Notes under the pieces: generated by a model
Seen by the model: the letters and a program-made list of their open reading frames with translations, nothing else
Database searches by the model: none
Told to the model about the DNA's origin: nothing
Translations under genes and position numbers: made by a program
Shown: piece by piece, positions 18,081-27,400 of the stretch
How the letters are laid out: every line of letters starts with the position of its first letter
How positions within the stretch are numbered: position 1 is the stretch's first letter
From: Candidatus Hydrogenedentota bacterium
GTDB lineage: Bacteria; Hydrogenedentota; Hydrogenedentia; Hydrogenedentales; JAEUWI01
Length of the DNA: 64,000 bases
NCBI GenBank assembly: GCA_019637335.1
Contig: JAHBVV010000023.1
Coordinates: 57,305-121,304 of the forward strand
Direction of reading: 5' to 3'

Positions 18081-19865
18081 TCAGCTCAGGTACACCAGGC
18101 GGTGGCCGGGTTGCGGCGAGGGAGCCTTCTCCGCCGTCAGGATCAGCAACCGCCTCTCCTCCGTAACCACAAACATCGGGACCGCCTCGGGGTTCTGCTC
18201 CTTAAACTGCGCGTACCTGAAATTCTCCGTGAGCAGCGTCGACTTGCATTTCGCGCCCGCCCACGCCCGCTCCGACAGCACCCGGAACGGATAATCCTCC
18301 CCGAACAGAGTCCGCCCGCGCAGGTGCCTGGGCAATTCCGTTTCGTCCTGCCCCCTCGAATGTCCCGTCTCCGTGGCGAGCTGGTACGTTTCCGCGCGCC
18401 CGAATACCTCCGCGAAGTGCAGTGCCGCCAGCGCGTTTACGGTGTAGTTGCCCGTCAGCGCGAGCACCCGCCCCATTCGATCCAGCGGGAGTTCGTCCAG
18501 CAAATGTTCGGACAGGGCGTCGCCAAAATGCGCCTTCAAGCCCTCCTGCCGGGCCGCCGTGATATTCCGCCAGTTGCTGTCCACCAAAAGCACGTCAAAC
18601 CCCTCGCGGTCCAATACATGCCCCACCTGCCGGGCCAGAGGATGCGCGCCGATGATCACCGCGCCCTGCGGATCGGAGAGCGCCAGGCCGAGCTTCTTCG
18701 CCAGCGGGCCTGCCGTAAGCCCATATACCAGCACCGTGACGCCGATTACCATGAAACTCGCCGGCGCCATCAGCTCCGCCCCCGCGAAACCCGCCTCCCG
18801 CAGATACAGCGCAAAAACCGACGTCACCGCCGCCGCAACAATGCCGCGCGGGGCCATCCAGCCCAGGAATACCCGCTCCTGCCACGTCATGCTCGTGCCC
18901 CAGGTGCACAGCAGGATCGAGAGTGGCCGCGCAATGAAAATCAGCACCGCCACGAAACCGATCCCGCGCCAGCCGAGCTCGCGCACCAGCCCGAGGTCCA
19001 GCCGCGCCGCCAGCAGCACAAAGAGCACGGCGAGCAACAGCACGCGGAGGTTTTCCTTGAACTCCACCAGGTGGCGGATGGAAACCTGGTTCTGGTTGGC
19101 CATCCAAATTCCCATGACCGTCACCGTAAGCAGGCCCGACTCCGGCATGATGCTGTTGGATGCCGCGAAAGCACCCACCGCAAGCGCCAGGCTGATCGCC
19201 ACATGCAGGTGCTCCGGTATCCAGTAGCGGCGGATCGTGAACACCATCACATACGCGCTCGCCACGCCAAGCCCGGCGCCGGTCAAAATCGTCAGCAACA
19301 CCCCCTTCGCAACCACCCCGCCTGCCGCATTGCCGCTCCCCGACGCAATCGCCTCGAAAACCAACACCGCCAGACTCGCGCCCACCGGGTCGATCATGAT
19401 CCCTTCCCACTTCAGCAGCGGGCCGGCCTTGCCCGTGGGCCGGATGTGGCGCAGCAGCGGCCCAATCACCGTCGGCCCCGTGACCACGAGAATGGCCCCG
19501 AGCAGCAGCGCCACCGGCCACGACATTCCCAGGACGTAATAGGCCGCGAGCGCACTGATGCCCCACGTGACGGCGGCCCCAAGCGTTACAAGCCGCCAGA
19601 AGACCTTTCGCACCGCCGCCAGTTCCCGAAATCGAAGGGTTAGCCCCCCTTCAAACAGTATCAACGCCACACAAACCGATACAAGCGGCAGCAACAAATC
19701 GCCAAACAACGCGTTCGGGTGCACCCACCCCAATACTGGACCCGCGAGCACGCCCGCGCCAAGAAGAAACAGGATCGACGGCAACTTGACGCGCCAGCCT
19801 ATCCACTGTGCCGCCACGCCCAGGACAACAAGCAGCGCCAATTCCACCAGATGGTGTTTTTCCAT
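18081..19865 (-). CDS. NhaP-type CPA1 cation/proton antiporter with nucleotide-binding C terminus
   Basis: A 594-residue protein. The membrane part (about 1-395) has the CPA1 signatures GPTVIGPLLRHIRP and EGIMIDPVGA (the ion-binding ND/DP region). The cytosolic part begins with a TrkA-N-like Rossmann fold (GAVIIGAHPLARQVGHVL), which may bind NAD(H) or a nucleotide and gate transport. The ATG at 19865 was chosen because the first membrane helix begins there; the frame continues 303 bases upstream through non-coding sequence. It is adjacent to the EIIA-fused antiporter, so the pair may handle Na+/K+ and pH homeostasis together. Confidence 0.88.
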   Translation of the reverse strand: MEKHHLVELALLVVLGVAAQWIGWRVKLPSILFLLGAGVLAGPVLGWVHPNALFGDLLLPLVSVCVALILFEGGLTLRFRELAAVRKVFWRLVTLGAAVTWGISALAAYYVLGMSWPVALLLGAILVVTGPTVIGPLLRHIRPTGKAGPLLKWEGIMIDPVGASLAVLVFEAIASGSGNAAGGVVAKGVLLTILTGAGLGVASAYVMVFTIRRYWIPEHLHVAISLALAVGAFAASNSIMPESGLLTVTVMGIWMANQNQVSIRHLVEFKENLRVLLLAVLFVLLAARLDLGLVRELGWRGIGFVAVLIFIARPLSILLCTWGTSMTWQERVFLGWMAPRGIVAAAVTSVFALYLREAGFAGAELMAPASFMVIGVTVLVYGLTAGPLAKKLGLALSDPQGAVIIGAHPLARQVGHVLDREGFDVLLVDSNWRNITAARQEGLKAHFGDALSEHLLDELPLDRMGRVLALTGNYTVNALAALHFAEVFGRAETYQLATETGHSRGQDETELPRHLRGRTLFGEDYPFRVLSERAWAGAKCKSTLLTENFRYAQFKEQNPEAVPMFVVTEERRLLILTAEKAPSPQPGHRLVYLS

Positions 19866-20362
19866 AAAGGTTCCAGACCAGTTCGACCCGCGCCACGCCC
19901 CTGCGCTGCCCCGGGCGGCGAATGGGGCGGCGGCCCTCCTCAATTCCCTGAAAGCATAGTGGGTAGTCGCGACCCCGCGCAAGCTGCCGCCCCCCCCCCC
20001 GAAATGCGCCTGCTCCGAAAAAAAGCGCCTCAGCTTCACCACAACAGCCTCATCCAAACCAGAGTACAGTATCCCAAACAAGGAAGCCGCAAAGGCTGGG
20101 AGCGCAGGCGTCCCCGCCTGCCAGGCGGCGAAGCCGCCGTCCATTTTCATCCTTAATGGGTGGCGCAACGCCCCATGAAAGGCTGCTCCGAAATTTCAAA
20201 AGGAGCCACGGGCGCCATCCTCCTGCGGCGGATCTCCGACGTTCAAGCTCCGCGGCTCCGCCGCGAAGGCTTGAGCGTGCGAGACTCCAAAAGAGCGCCA
20301 GCTCTCAGGAGCAGTATTTCATCCTTAATGGGTGGCGCAACGCCCCATGAAAGGCTGAACCC
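19866..20362. other. Intergenic with duplicated hairpin
   Basis: No gene. A poly-C run lies near 19990. The phrase ATGGGTGGCGCAACGCCCCAT, a hairpin with one bulge, occurs at about 20156 and again at about 20328, both times inside the longer match CATCCTTAATGG...CATGAAAGGCTG. The 170 bases between contain GC-rich inverted repeats such as CTCCGCGGCTCCGCCGCGAAG. Confidence 0.6.
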
Positions 20363-20659
20363 TCAATTCGGGCAAAAACGGTGGTAGCGGCCTTTCAGGT
20401 AGATGCCGAATATGCGGGGAACGTACGGATGCAACACCGCGCGGCCGCTGGCGTCAAGCTCCAGATTTTCTTCCGCAACATAGGTCTGCGCGCCACCATG
20501 CACCAGCACGTGATACCAGGGCTGGCTTCGATCCGGCTGCGTCCGGTTTCCAAGGTACCAGGAATCCGGAGCCCGGCAGTGCGCGTCCGCCTGAACGACC
20601 ACCCCCCGGTAGTTGTAGCGTTTGTGATGGACTACCTGTCCCACTTCGAAGCGCGCCAT
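20363..20659 (-). CDS. hspQ: HspQ / YccV-like hemimethylated-DNA-binding domain protein
   Basis: A 98-residue single-domain protein of the HspQ (YccV, hemimethylated DNA-binding) family. FEVGQVVHHKRYNYRGVVVQAD, then the aromatic core QPWYHVLVHGG and TYVAEENLE are characteristic. In enterobacteria HspQ is a specificity factor for Lon protease; here only the family can be stated. The ATG at 20659 follows AAAGGAG at 8 bases, which decides it over an upstream in-frame start that would add 14 unrelated residues. Confidence 0.9.
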   Translation of the reverse strand: MARFEVGQVVHHKRYNYRGVVVQADAHCRAPDSWYLGNRTQPDRSQPWYHVLVHGGAQTYVAEENLELDASGRAVLHPYVPRIFGIYLKGRYHRFCPN

Positions 20660-20798
20660 ACGGTTCACTCCTTTCACGAACGCTGCCCAAACCAGCCCCA
20701 TTCGGCTTGAGCCAATTCTGCGCGGCCATCCGATTGCGCCGGGGACACAAGCACAGCGCCCTACCTATTATACCCGCTCCCCCGCCGCGCGTTGCGCC

Positions 20799-22079
20799 TC
20801 AGGCCCGCTGAAGCACCGCCCCAAAACACCGCGGATCGGGCAGCGCCCCGTCGCCCCCCGGATTCACCCCCGTATACCCCGAAATGTCCACAAACGCCGA
20901 ATTCCGCTCCGCCGACTCGTACCCCGCCATCAGCACCGCCATCGTATCCCACGCCATAAGCGCGCCAGACTGCGGGTAGCGGCGGGCATCCAGCGCGCAC
21001 GCCACGGCGTCGTCCATCTCGTTGACGTAGCCGTGGGTGTGAAACTGTCCCGGGCGCGGGAAACATGTCCCCAATGGCGTCGGCAGCTTCTCACGGAACA
21101 GCAGATTCCCCGCCGGCGCCGCATCGGGGAGAAAAAGCTCGTTCTCGTCGTTCGGGTTGATGCGCATGTCGTACTGGCCAAAATCCGCTATGGCCGAGAA
21201 GGTGTTCCGGATCCCGCTGATGCTCAAGTCGTAGCCATACAACTCGGCCACCGTCCCATCCTCGAACACCACACTCATCCGCGCAAAATCGTCCACCCGC
21301 TGCATGACGCGAAAATGCTCGCCCGCCGCATCCGGCAGCCCCTTCAACACCTGGAGCGTCACCGCGGAAACCTTCACCGGGCGGATGGGGCGTCCCTCGC
21401 GGAGCAATCCTTCGACCTGCTTGAGGTACAGCGCCGGTCCGAGCGGGTGGCACGCCTTATTGAACAGCGCGCCGCCGCCGGACTTCGCCGGATTGTCGTA
21501 ATCCGGCGCGTGGGAACCCTGGTGCGCGCAGATCCCGTGCTGCATCAGAATACGGCCCTTCCCGTGGGGCTGCGCCTCGCGCATGATCTCCACCAGCGCC
21601 TTCATCCCGTCCACGTACACAAAGTTTTCGGCATAAAGCAGCCGCACGCCCCGCTCCGCCACCTGCCGCAGCACCGCCTCCAGCGCCACCATGGACTCCG
21701 CCTTCCGAATACCGGCGGGCGCCGTGCGCCCCTCGGCGTACCCGGGCCAGATCAACGGCGGCTTCTCCAGCACGATAACCGAAACGCCCGCCTCGGCCGC
21801 TTCCACGACATACTGCGCGTGTGCGTAGTTCGCGCACGCGATACAGTCAATATCCGGCCGCACCGCCTCCAGCATCTCCCGGTGCGACGCAAAGGCCTGG
21901 CCCACCCCGTGACGCTCCGCGAAACGCTGCGCATTGCCCAGGTGACCCGAGTTTACCCCCGCCAGACGCAGTTCCACCCCATTGCGATGGGGCAGCATCC
22001 CGAAACTCCGCGCCACAAAATCGCCCGCAAAACCGGTCCCGCTGATGGTGATGTTCAAAGTGCGATGCGTATCCGCCAT
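20799..22079 (-). CDS. Gfo/Idh/MocA-family oxidoreductase
   Basis: A 426-residue NAD(P)-dependent dehydrogenase of the Gfo/Idh/MocA type. The N-terminal Rossmann loop is ISGTGFAGDFVARSF, VIVLEKPP carries the usual EKP catalytic Lys, and GGGALFNKACHPLGPALYL carries the catalytic-region GG...H pattern. The substrate is probably a sugar, inositol or derivative. The ATG at 22079 follows GAGAGAA. Upstream the frame stays open through the 9-bp arrays at 22.2-22.4 kb and gives only Gly-Ala-Asp or Glu-Thr-Ala strings, so those codons were not accepted. It is divergent from the dioxygenase pair. Confidence 0.88.
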   Translation of the reverse strand: MADTHRTLNITISGTGFAGDFVARSFGMLPHRNGVELRLAGVNSGHLGNAQRFAERHGVGQAFASHREMLEAVRPDIDCIACANYAHAQYVVEAAEAGVSVIVLEKPPLIWPGYAEGRTAPAGIRKAESMVALEAVLRQVAERGVRLLYAENFVYVDGMKALVEIMREAQPHGKGRILMQHGICAHQGSHAPDYDNPAKSGGGALFNKACHPLGPALYLKQVEGLLREGRPIRPVKVSAVTLQVLKGLPDAAGEHFRVMQRVDDFARMSVVFEDGTVAELYGYDLSISGIRNTFSAIADFGQYDMRINPNDENELFLPDAAPAGNLLFREKLPTPLGTCFPRPGQFHTHGYVNEMDDAVACALDARRYPQSGALMAWDTMAVLMAGYESAERNSAFVDISGYTGVNPGGDGALPDPRCFGAVLQRA

Positions 22080-22194
22080 GGAAAAATTCTCTCGTAATGC
22101 CGCCTCAAAAGCGCCAGCAAACCACAAGCGCCACCACAGCCAGAGTCTACACAGGAATCCGCCCCATTCCAACCCAAGGCCAACTGCCCCAACT

Positions 22195-22383
22195 CCCCCA
22201 TCCGCCCCATCCGTCCCATCCGTCCCATCCGCCCCATCCGCCCCATCCGCCCCCGCCGTCCCATCCGTCCCATCCGTCCCATCCGTCCCATCCGCCCCAT
22301 CCGCCCCATCCGCCCCATCCGCCCCATCCGCCCCCGCCGTCTCTGCCGTCTCTGCCGTCTCTGCCGTCTCTGCCGTCTCTGCT
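22195..22383. repeat. Two abutting 9-bp arrays, CCATCCGYC and GCCGTCTCT
   Basis: About sixteen units of CCATCCGTC/CCATCCGCC run from 22195, then about five units of GCCGTCTCT up to 22383. Both are period 9 and therefore frame-neutral, which is why long false ORFs run across them on both strands. Confidence 0.85.
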
Positions 22384-22567
22384 GTCAACTGTCAAACCGT
22401 CAACTCTCAACTGTCAACTGTCAACTGTCAACTGTCAACTGCCCCGCCCCCCACCGGGTGTGCCACGGCCAAGCGGCCCTGTCCGCCGCAGGCGGATTGA
22501 CCGTGCCCTAAAGCCTACAGCCTACAGCCTACAGCCTAAAGCCTCCAGCCTAAAGCCTCCAGCCTGA
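22383..22567. repeat. 7-bp arrays CTGTCAA and AGCCTAC with a conserved spacer
   Basis: A 7-bp array of CTGTCAA (about 22383-22442) is followed by a 66-bp spacer and a second 7-bp array of AGCCTAC/AGCCTCC (about 22513-22567). In reverse complement, spacer pieces such as GCCGCTTGGCCGTGGCACAC and the CTGTCAA array reappear at 63852-64000. A TTTAGGC/GGAGGCT array related to AGCCTAC occurs at 62096-62141. Confidence 0.8.
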
Positions 22568-22630
22568 AAGCCCCCCTTGCACCACGCGAACGAAACCGCT
22601 ATCGTATGGAAAACCAAAAGGGAGAGTGTC

Positions 22631-23380
22631 ATGGAATCCACCACGATTCAGCCGATATTCGATCGTGACGGCTACATCGCGTTGCCCGTCTTCATACTCC
22701 CGCAGCGCATGAACGAAATCCGCCGGGAGGTGGAGCGCTTTCTGAACACCCAGCTCGAATACCTGCCCGAGGATCACGTGGTCCGGGAGGATCCCGCCAA
22801 CCCGGCGAGCATTCGCCAGGTTCGCGAGCTCCAGCGCTACGACGAATTCTTCAACGATCTCGCCCGGGACGATCACCTCAAGCTCGCCGCCGAAACGGTG
22901 CTCAAGGGGCCCGCCGGACCCATCCACGTACAGTATTTCAACAAGCCGCCCGGCGCCAACACCGCCACCCCGCCCCACCAGGACGCGATCTACTTCGACA
23001 CCAACGCGGCCGAAACCGTGGAGCTCTGGCTCGCGCTCGACGACGCCGACGAAGACACCGGCTGCATGTACTACGTGCGCGGCTCCCACGTGCTCGGCCT
23101 GCTCCCGCACCAGCCCACCGGCGTCACTGGCTTCGAACAGGGACTGGTCGACGATGCCATCTGCAAGGACCCCCGCACCCTCGTGCCCTGCTCCGCGCGC
23201 GCCGGCGACCTGCTCGTCCACAGCGCGCTCATCGTGCACTGGAGCGGCAAGAACGAAAGTAGCCACCGCCAGCGCCGCGCCCTCAGTTTCATCTTCCAGC
23301 GCGGCGTGACGGCCGACACCGACGACGAGAGCTCCGTCCGCGAGCCGGATATCGCCTCCGGCGCCCCCGGGGCGGCCTGA
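22631..23380 (+). CDS. Phytanoyl-CoA dioxygenase-like Fe(II)/2-oxoglutarate oxygenase, copy A
   Basis: A 249-residue PhyH-family oxygenase that would hydroxylate a substrate with Fe(II) and 2-oxoglutarate. The iron motif HQD is in [11 protein letters not shown] (about residues 116-118). The distal His is in [12 protein letters not shown] and the 2-oxoglutarate-binding Arg follows in [29 protein letters not shown] is the typical central strand. The ATG at 22631 follows GGGAGAG. A second family member starts 35 bases after this gene ends, so they form a bicistronic unit. Substrate unknown. Confidence 0.88.
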   Translation: MESTTIQPIFDRDGYIALPVFILPQRMNEIRREVERFLNTQLEYLPEDHVVREDPANPASIRQVRELQRYDEFFNDLARDDHLKLAAETVLKGPAGPIHVQYFNKPPGANTATPPHQDAIYFDTNAAETVELWLALDDADEDTGCMYYVRGSHVLGLLPHQPTGVTGFEQGLVDDAICKDPRTLVPCSARAGDLLVHSALIVHWSGKNESSHRQRRALSFIFQRGVTADTDDESSVREPDIASGAPGAA

Positions 23381-23414
23381 CGCAAACGTTCACCCCACAA
23401 GGAGACCGCATTCC

Positions 23415-24278
23415 ATGGATCTGGCTCAACTGCACGAACCGGCCGGCGATCTGTTCCGCGAACAGCTCGACGCCGGCCCGGACGCGTTCCGCCTGAGTGA
23501 AGATCAAATCGCACAGTACCACGATCTCGGCTATCTCGCCGGGGTTCGCGTGCTGACCGACGCCCAGTGCGACGCCCTCTGCGAGGAACTCGCCGCGCTG
23601 GCCGACCCCGCCCACCCGGGAAATCACCTCTTCTACGAATACAACTCCAACGAATCGGCCAACCCCGAAACCGTGCTCTTCCACGCCCTCGGCGCGTGGC
23701 GCGTCTCCCCCGGATTCCACGACATCCTCTGGAATCCCGCCTTCACCCGCCCCGCCGCCGACCTCCTCGGCGGGCCCGTGCGCTTCTGGCACGACCAGCT
23801 CTTCTGCAAGCCCGCACGCCATGGCGGCGTGGTCGCCTGGCACCAGGATTACTCCTACTGGACCCGGACCAAACCCATGCGGCACATCACCTGCTGGATC
23901 GGACTGGACGACGCCGACGAGGAAAACGGCTGCCTTTACTACGTCCCGCGGAGCCACACCTGGCCCCTCCTCCCCATTACCGGCCTCGCCGGCGATATGG
24001 AAGCGATAAAAACCGTCCTCACCGAAGAGCAGCGCGAAGCCTTCCAGCCCATCCCCATTCCCCTCAAGCGCGGCGAATGCGCCTTTCATCACCCCCTCCT
24101 CGTGCACGGCTCCTACGACAACCGTTCCGAGCGTTCGCGCCGCGCCGTCGTGCTCAACGCCGTCCGCGACGGAGTCCACTCCGATTCCGCCGAACCCCTC
24201 CTCGCCGGCGTCCCGCCCGTCCCGAAGGGAGAGCCGCTCTCCGGCGTTTTCTTTCCCCTGCTACTGGCGGAAACCTGA
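23415..24278 (+). CDS. Phytanoyl-CoA dioxygenase-like Fe(II)/2-oxoglutarate oxygenase, copy B
   Basis: A 287-residue PhyH-family enzyme. The iron motif is HQD in [10 protein letters not shown], the central strand is [22 protein letters not shown], and the distal His and Arg are in [11 protein letters not shown] and [11 protein letters not shown]. It is only distantly similar to copy A outside these motifs, so the pair is not a recent duplication. AAGGAGA lies close upstream of the ATG. A strong intrinsic terminator follows about 55 bases after the stop and marks the end of the two-gene operon. Confidence 0.88.
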   Translation: MDLAQLHEPAGDLFREQLDAGPDAFRLSEDQIAQYHDLGYLAGVRVLTDAQCDALCEELAALADPAHPGNHLFYEYNSNESANPETVLFHALGAWRVSPGFHDILWNPAFTRPAADLLGGPVRFWHDQLFCKPARHGGVVAWHQDYSYWTRTKPMRHITCWIGLDDADEENGCLYYVPRSHTWPLLPITGLAGDMEAIKTVLTEEQREAFQPIPIPLKRGECAFHHPLLVHGSYDNRSERSRRAVVLNAVRDGVHSDSAEPLLAGVPPVPKGEPLSGVFFPLLLAET

Positions 24279-24332
24279 CACCGAACAATTACCGGACAGG
24301 CGGCGCCCGATTATCGAACACTTTCCTGTATT

Positions 24333-24366
24333 AATCGCGAACTGACTCAGTTCGCGATTTTTTTTC
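24333..24366 (+). terminator. Rho-independent terminator of the dioxygenase pair
   Basis: AATCGCGAACTGA and TCAGTTCGCGATT form a 13-bp perfect inverted repeat about one base, giving a practical stem of about ten pairs, followed at once by eight T. It sits between the second dioxygenase and the kinase gene. Confidence 0.92.
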
Positions 24367-24395
24367 TTGCAAAATCGCGCCCTTTACCCTACTAT
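24367..24395 (+). promoter_or_regulatory. Sigma70-type promoter of the kinase-WD40 gene
   Basis: TTGCAA (24367-24372) and TACTAT (24390-24395) are separated by 17 bases and begin right after the terminator's T tract. The ATG of the kinase is at 24435, giving a leader of about 30 bases. A second possible -10 (TATACT, about 24404) lies nearby. Confidence 0.6.
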
Positions 24396-24434
24396 GCCTT
24401 CAGTATACTTCCATGTAAGAGGGCAATTTACGCC

Positions 24435-27400
24435 ATGCGAGACTACGACCTCCTCGCCGGCCTCCTGGCCTACCAGCTCCGGCTCGTCTCCGCGGGCACC
24501 CTCGCCTGGTACGCCCACGAACTCAAATCCGCCCCCGACACCCGCCTACTCGACTTCCTGCTCGAAAAGCGCGCCATCCAGGAAAACGACGAGCTCCTCC
24601 TCGTCCGCATTACCGACAATATCGTCCACGCGCACGACGGCAACATCGCCGCCGCCCTGGACACCTTCGGCGGCGCGCCCGCCGCGCGCGAAGCCTTCGC
24701 CCGCGCCGTCCACCAGACCGAGAAGGGCTGGGAAACGAGCGATGACGACACGGTCGCCGCCGATGAACTCCCCCACGGCCTCCCGCGCCAGATCGCGCCC
24801 GAGACCGCCGGACGCTACACCCGCGGAGCCGAATACGCCCGCGGCGGCATCGGGCGGATCCTCCTCGTCCACGACGAACAGATCGGCCGCGACATCATCC
24901 TCAAGGAGCTCCTGCCGCACAGCGCCGTAAGCCCCACCGACAGCACCCTCTCGCGAATCCCGGCCAAGGACAGCCCGGGAAGCCCGTTGCGCCAGTCCGC
25001 CGCCATGATGGCGCGCTTCCTCCAGGAAGCCCAAATCACCGGCCAGCTCGAACACCCCGCCATCGTCCCCGTATACGAGCTCGGCATCCGGACCGACGGC
25101 CAGCTGTATTACACCATGAAACTGGTGCGCGGTGAAACCCTCGCCGCGTCCATCGCCGCATGCAAGGCCCTCCAGGACCGCCTCGCCCTCCTGCGCTTCT
25201 TCCTCGACATCTGCGAGGCCGTCGCCTACGCCCACTCACGCGACGTCATCCACCGCGACCTCAAGCCCTCCAACATCATGGTGGGCCAGTTCGGCGAATG
25301 CGTCGTGCTCGACTGGGGGCTCGCCAAGAAACTCGGCGCCCCCGACGCCGGCAAAGACTCCGTGAGAAAGACGGCCTCGCGCCTCAAGCTCGATTCAGGC
25401 GCCCTCGAACAATCGCACACGCGTTCCAAAGAGGTCATGGGCACGCCCCTCTACATGGCCCCCGAACAGGCCCGCGGCGAGGCGGCGGCCGTCGCCCAGT
25501 ACTCCGACGTCTACAGCCTCGGCGTCATCCTCTACGAGATCCTTACCGGCCAACTGCCGCACCCCTGGAGCAATTCCCTCGACACCATCCGCCGCGTCGC
25601 CACCGGCCCCGCGCCGCCCGTGCGGAAAGCCGCGCCCGACACGCCCCCCGAACTCGCCGCCATCTGCGACAAAGCCCTCCAGTTTCACTTCAAGGACCGC
25701 TACCCCTCCGCAAACGAACTCGCCCGGGACATCCAGCAGTTCCTGGAAGGCGCCGTCGTCGAGGCCTACCACTACCGCGCCGCCGATCTCCTGCGCCGCC
25801 TCTACCAGCGCAACCAGACCGCCATCCGCGCCGCCGCCGCCATGCTCCTCGTGATCGCCGCCACTGGAACCGTCTCCTACATCAACATCTACCAGGCCCG
25901 CAACGCCGAAACCCGCGCCCGTATCCAGGCCGACGAACAGCGCGCCATCGCCGAGCAGCAGCGCATCGTCGCCGACGAACAGCGCGAACGCGCCGAAGGC
26001 GCCGAGGAACAGACCGCGCGGGGAAAATACGTCTCCGACATCCGCCTGGCGGACGCCTACCTGCGCGAGTACACGTTCCAGTCCGCCGAGGACACCCTCC
26101 TCGCCGCCGACCCCCGTTACCGCGGTATCGAATGGGGCCACCTGCTCGCCCAGTGCCGCCAGGAATGGGCAAGCATTCGCGCCCACGACCGCGACCTCTT
26201 CGCCCTGCTCTCCCCCGACGCCGCGCGTGTGCTTACCGTCTCCAGCGATCAGACCGCGAAACTCTGGGACAGCGCCTCCCGCGACCTCATCCACACCTGG
26301 AACCTGCCCGATGCGCTGATCACCAGCGGAACATTCAGCCCGGACGGGCAACGCATCGCCATCTGGATGCACGATGGGCGCGTCCACCTCTTCGATACGG
26401 CGACCGGCGCGGCCATTCGGGACTGGGCCGCCCACCCGATGCGCGTGCACCAGGCGGTATTCAGACCCGGCGGAGAGACGCTCGTTACGGCCTCGGAAGA
26501 CCGGCTGGTCCGCGCATGGGACCTCGAAACGGGCGAACAGCGATGGGAAGCCGGCCCCTTCGACCGCCCGGTGTACCAGCTGGATTTCGCCGAGGATAGC
26601 CAGGCGGTGCTCGCCTGCCCGGAAGGCGGCGCCCCCGTACTGCTCAACGCGGAGACCGGCGGCATTCAGGCCACTTCCGATTTCTCGGGCCGCGTCTTCT
26701 GGACCGGCGGTTCCGGCGCCATTGTTGGCGATGGCGCCGATCTGGTTTTCGTGGGTGGCCCCGACTTGCGGGAAACAAACCGCATCCGCGCCGGAACAGG
26801 CGTAACCCGCGCGAGCTTCTACCCTGATCAAAACCGTCTCCTCACCGGCACGTCCACGGGCCTTGTGACGCTCTGGGACACAGCCACGGGCGAGCAGCGG
26901 CAAACCTTTAACTTCATGCATCCCGTCTACGATTGCCGCCTCGATGTTTCGGGCGAAACCGTCGTCGCAATAGCGGTAAGTGGCCACATCACCGCCTTCG
27001 ACGCCGCAACCGGTTCCCCCCGGCTTGCATTCGGCGGGCACCGCCACAACGTCACCACCGCAACCCTGCTACCCTCGGGAACCTTCCTGCTGACCGGCTC
27101 CGTGGATGGGACCGTCCGCTTCTGGTCGCTGACCGAATCCGCGTTGACGGCCCCCAGAGCCCAGGCCCCCGCGCGCAGCCGCCTCGTGGGCCTCTCGGAC
27201 GACGGATCAGTGGTCCTGCTCTCGGAATCCGCCGGATTGACCGTGCACGAATTGACCAGCAACACGCCCCTGCTCGGCGCGCGCCTCCCCCGGGCCGCCG
27301 GCGCGACCTCGGCCATAAGCGGCCATGGCGCGCTGGTCGCCACCGCGCTGGATGGCTTTCTGCCCGCCATAATCCCCCTGGATGCCCCCCAGAGCCCTCG

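Noticed and set aside
22080..22388. N-terminal extension of the Gfo/Idh gene through the 9-bp arrays
   Set aside because: The extra residues are only Glu-Thr-Ala and Gly-Ala-Asp repeats, and the Rossmann fold begins right after the ATG at 22079.
23567..24334. Arg/Pro-rich 255-residue ORF overlapping the second dioxygenase gene
   Set aside because: Frame-shifted shadow of the PhyH gene, whose motifs are complete.
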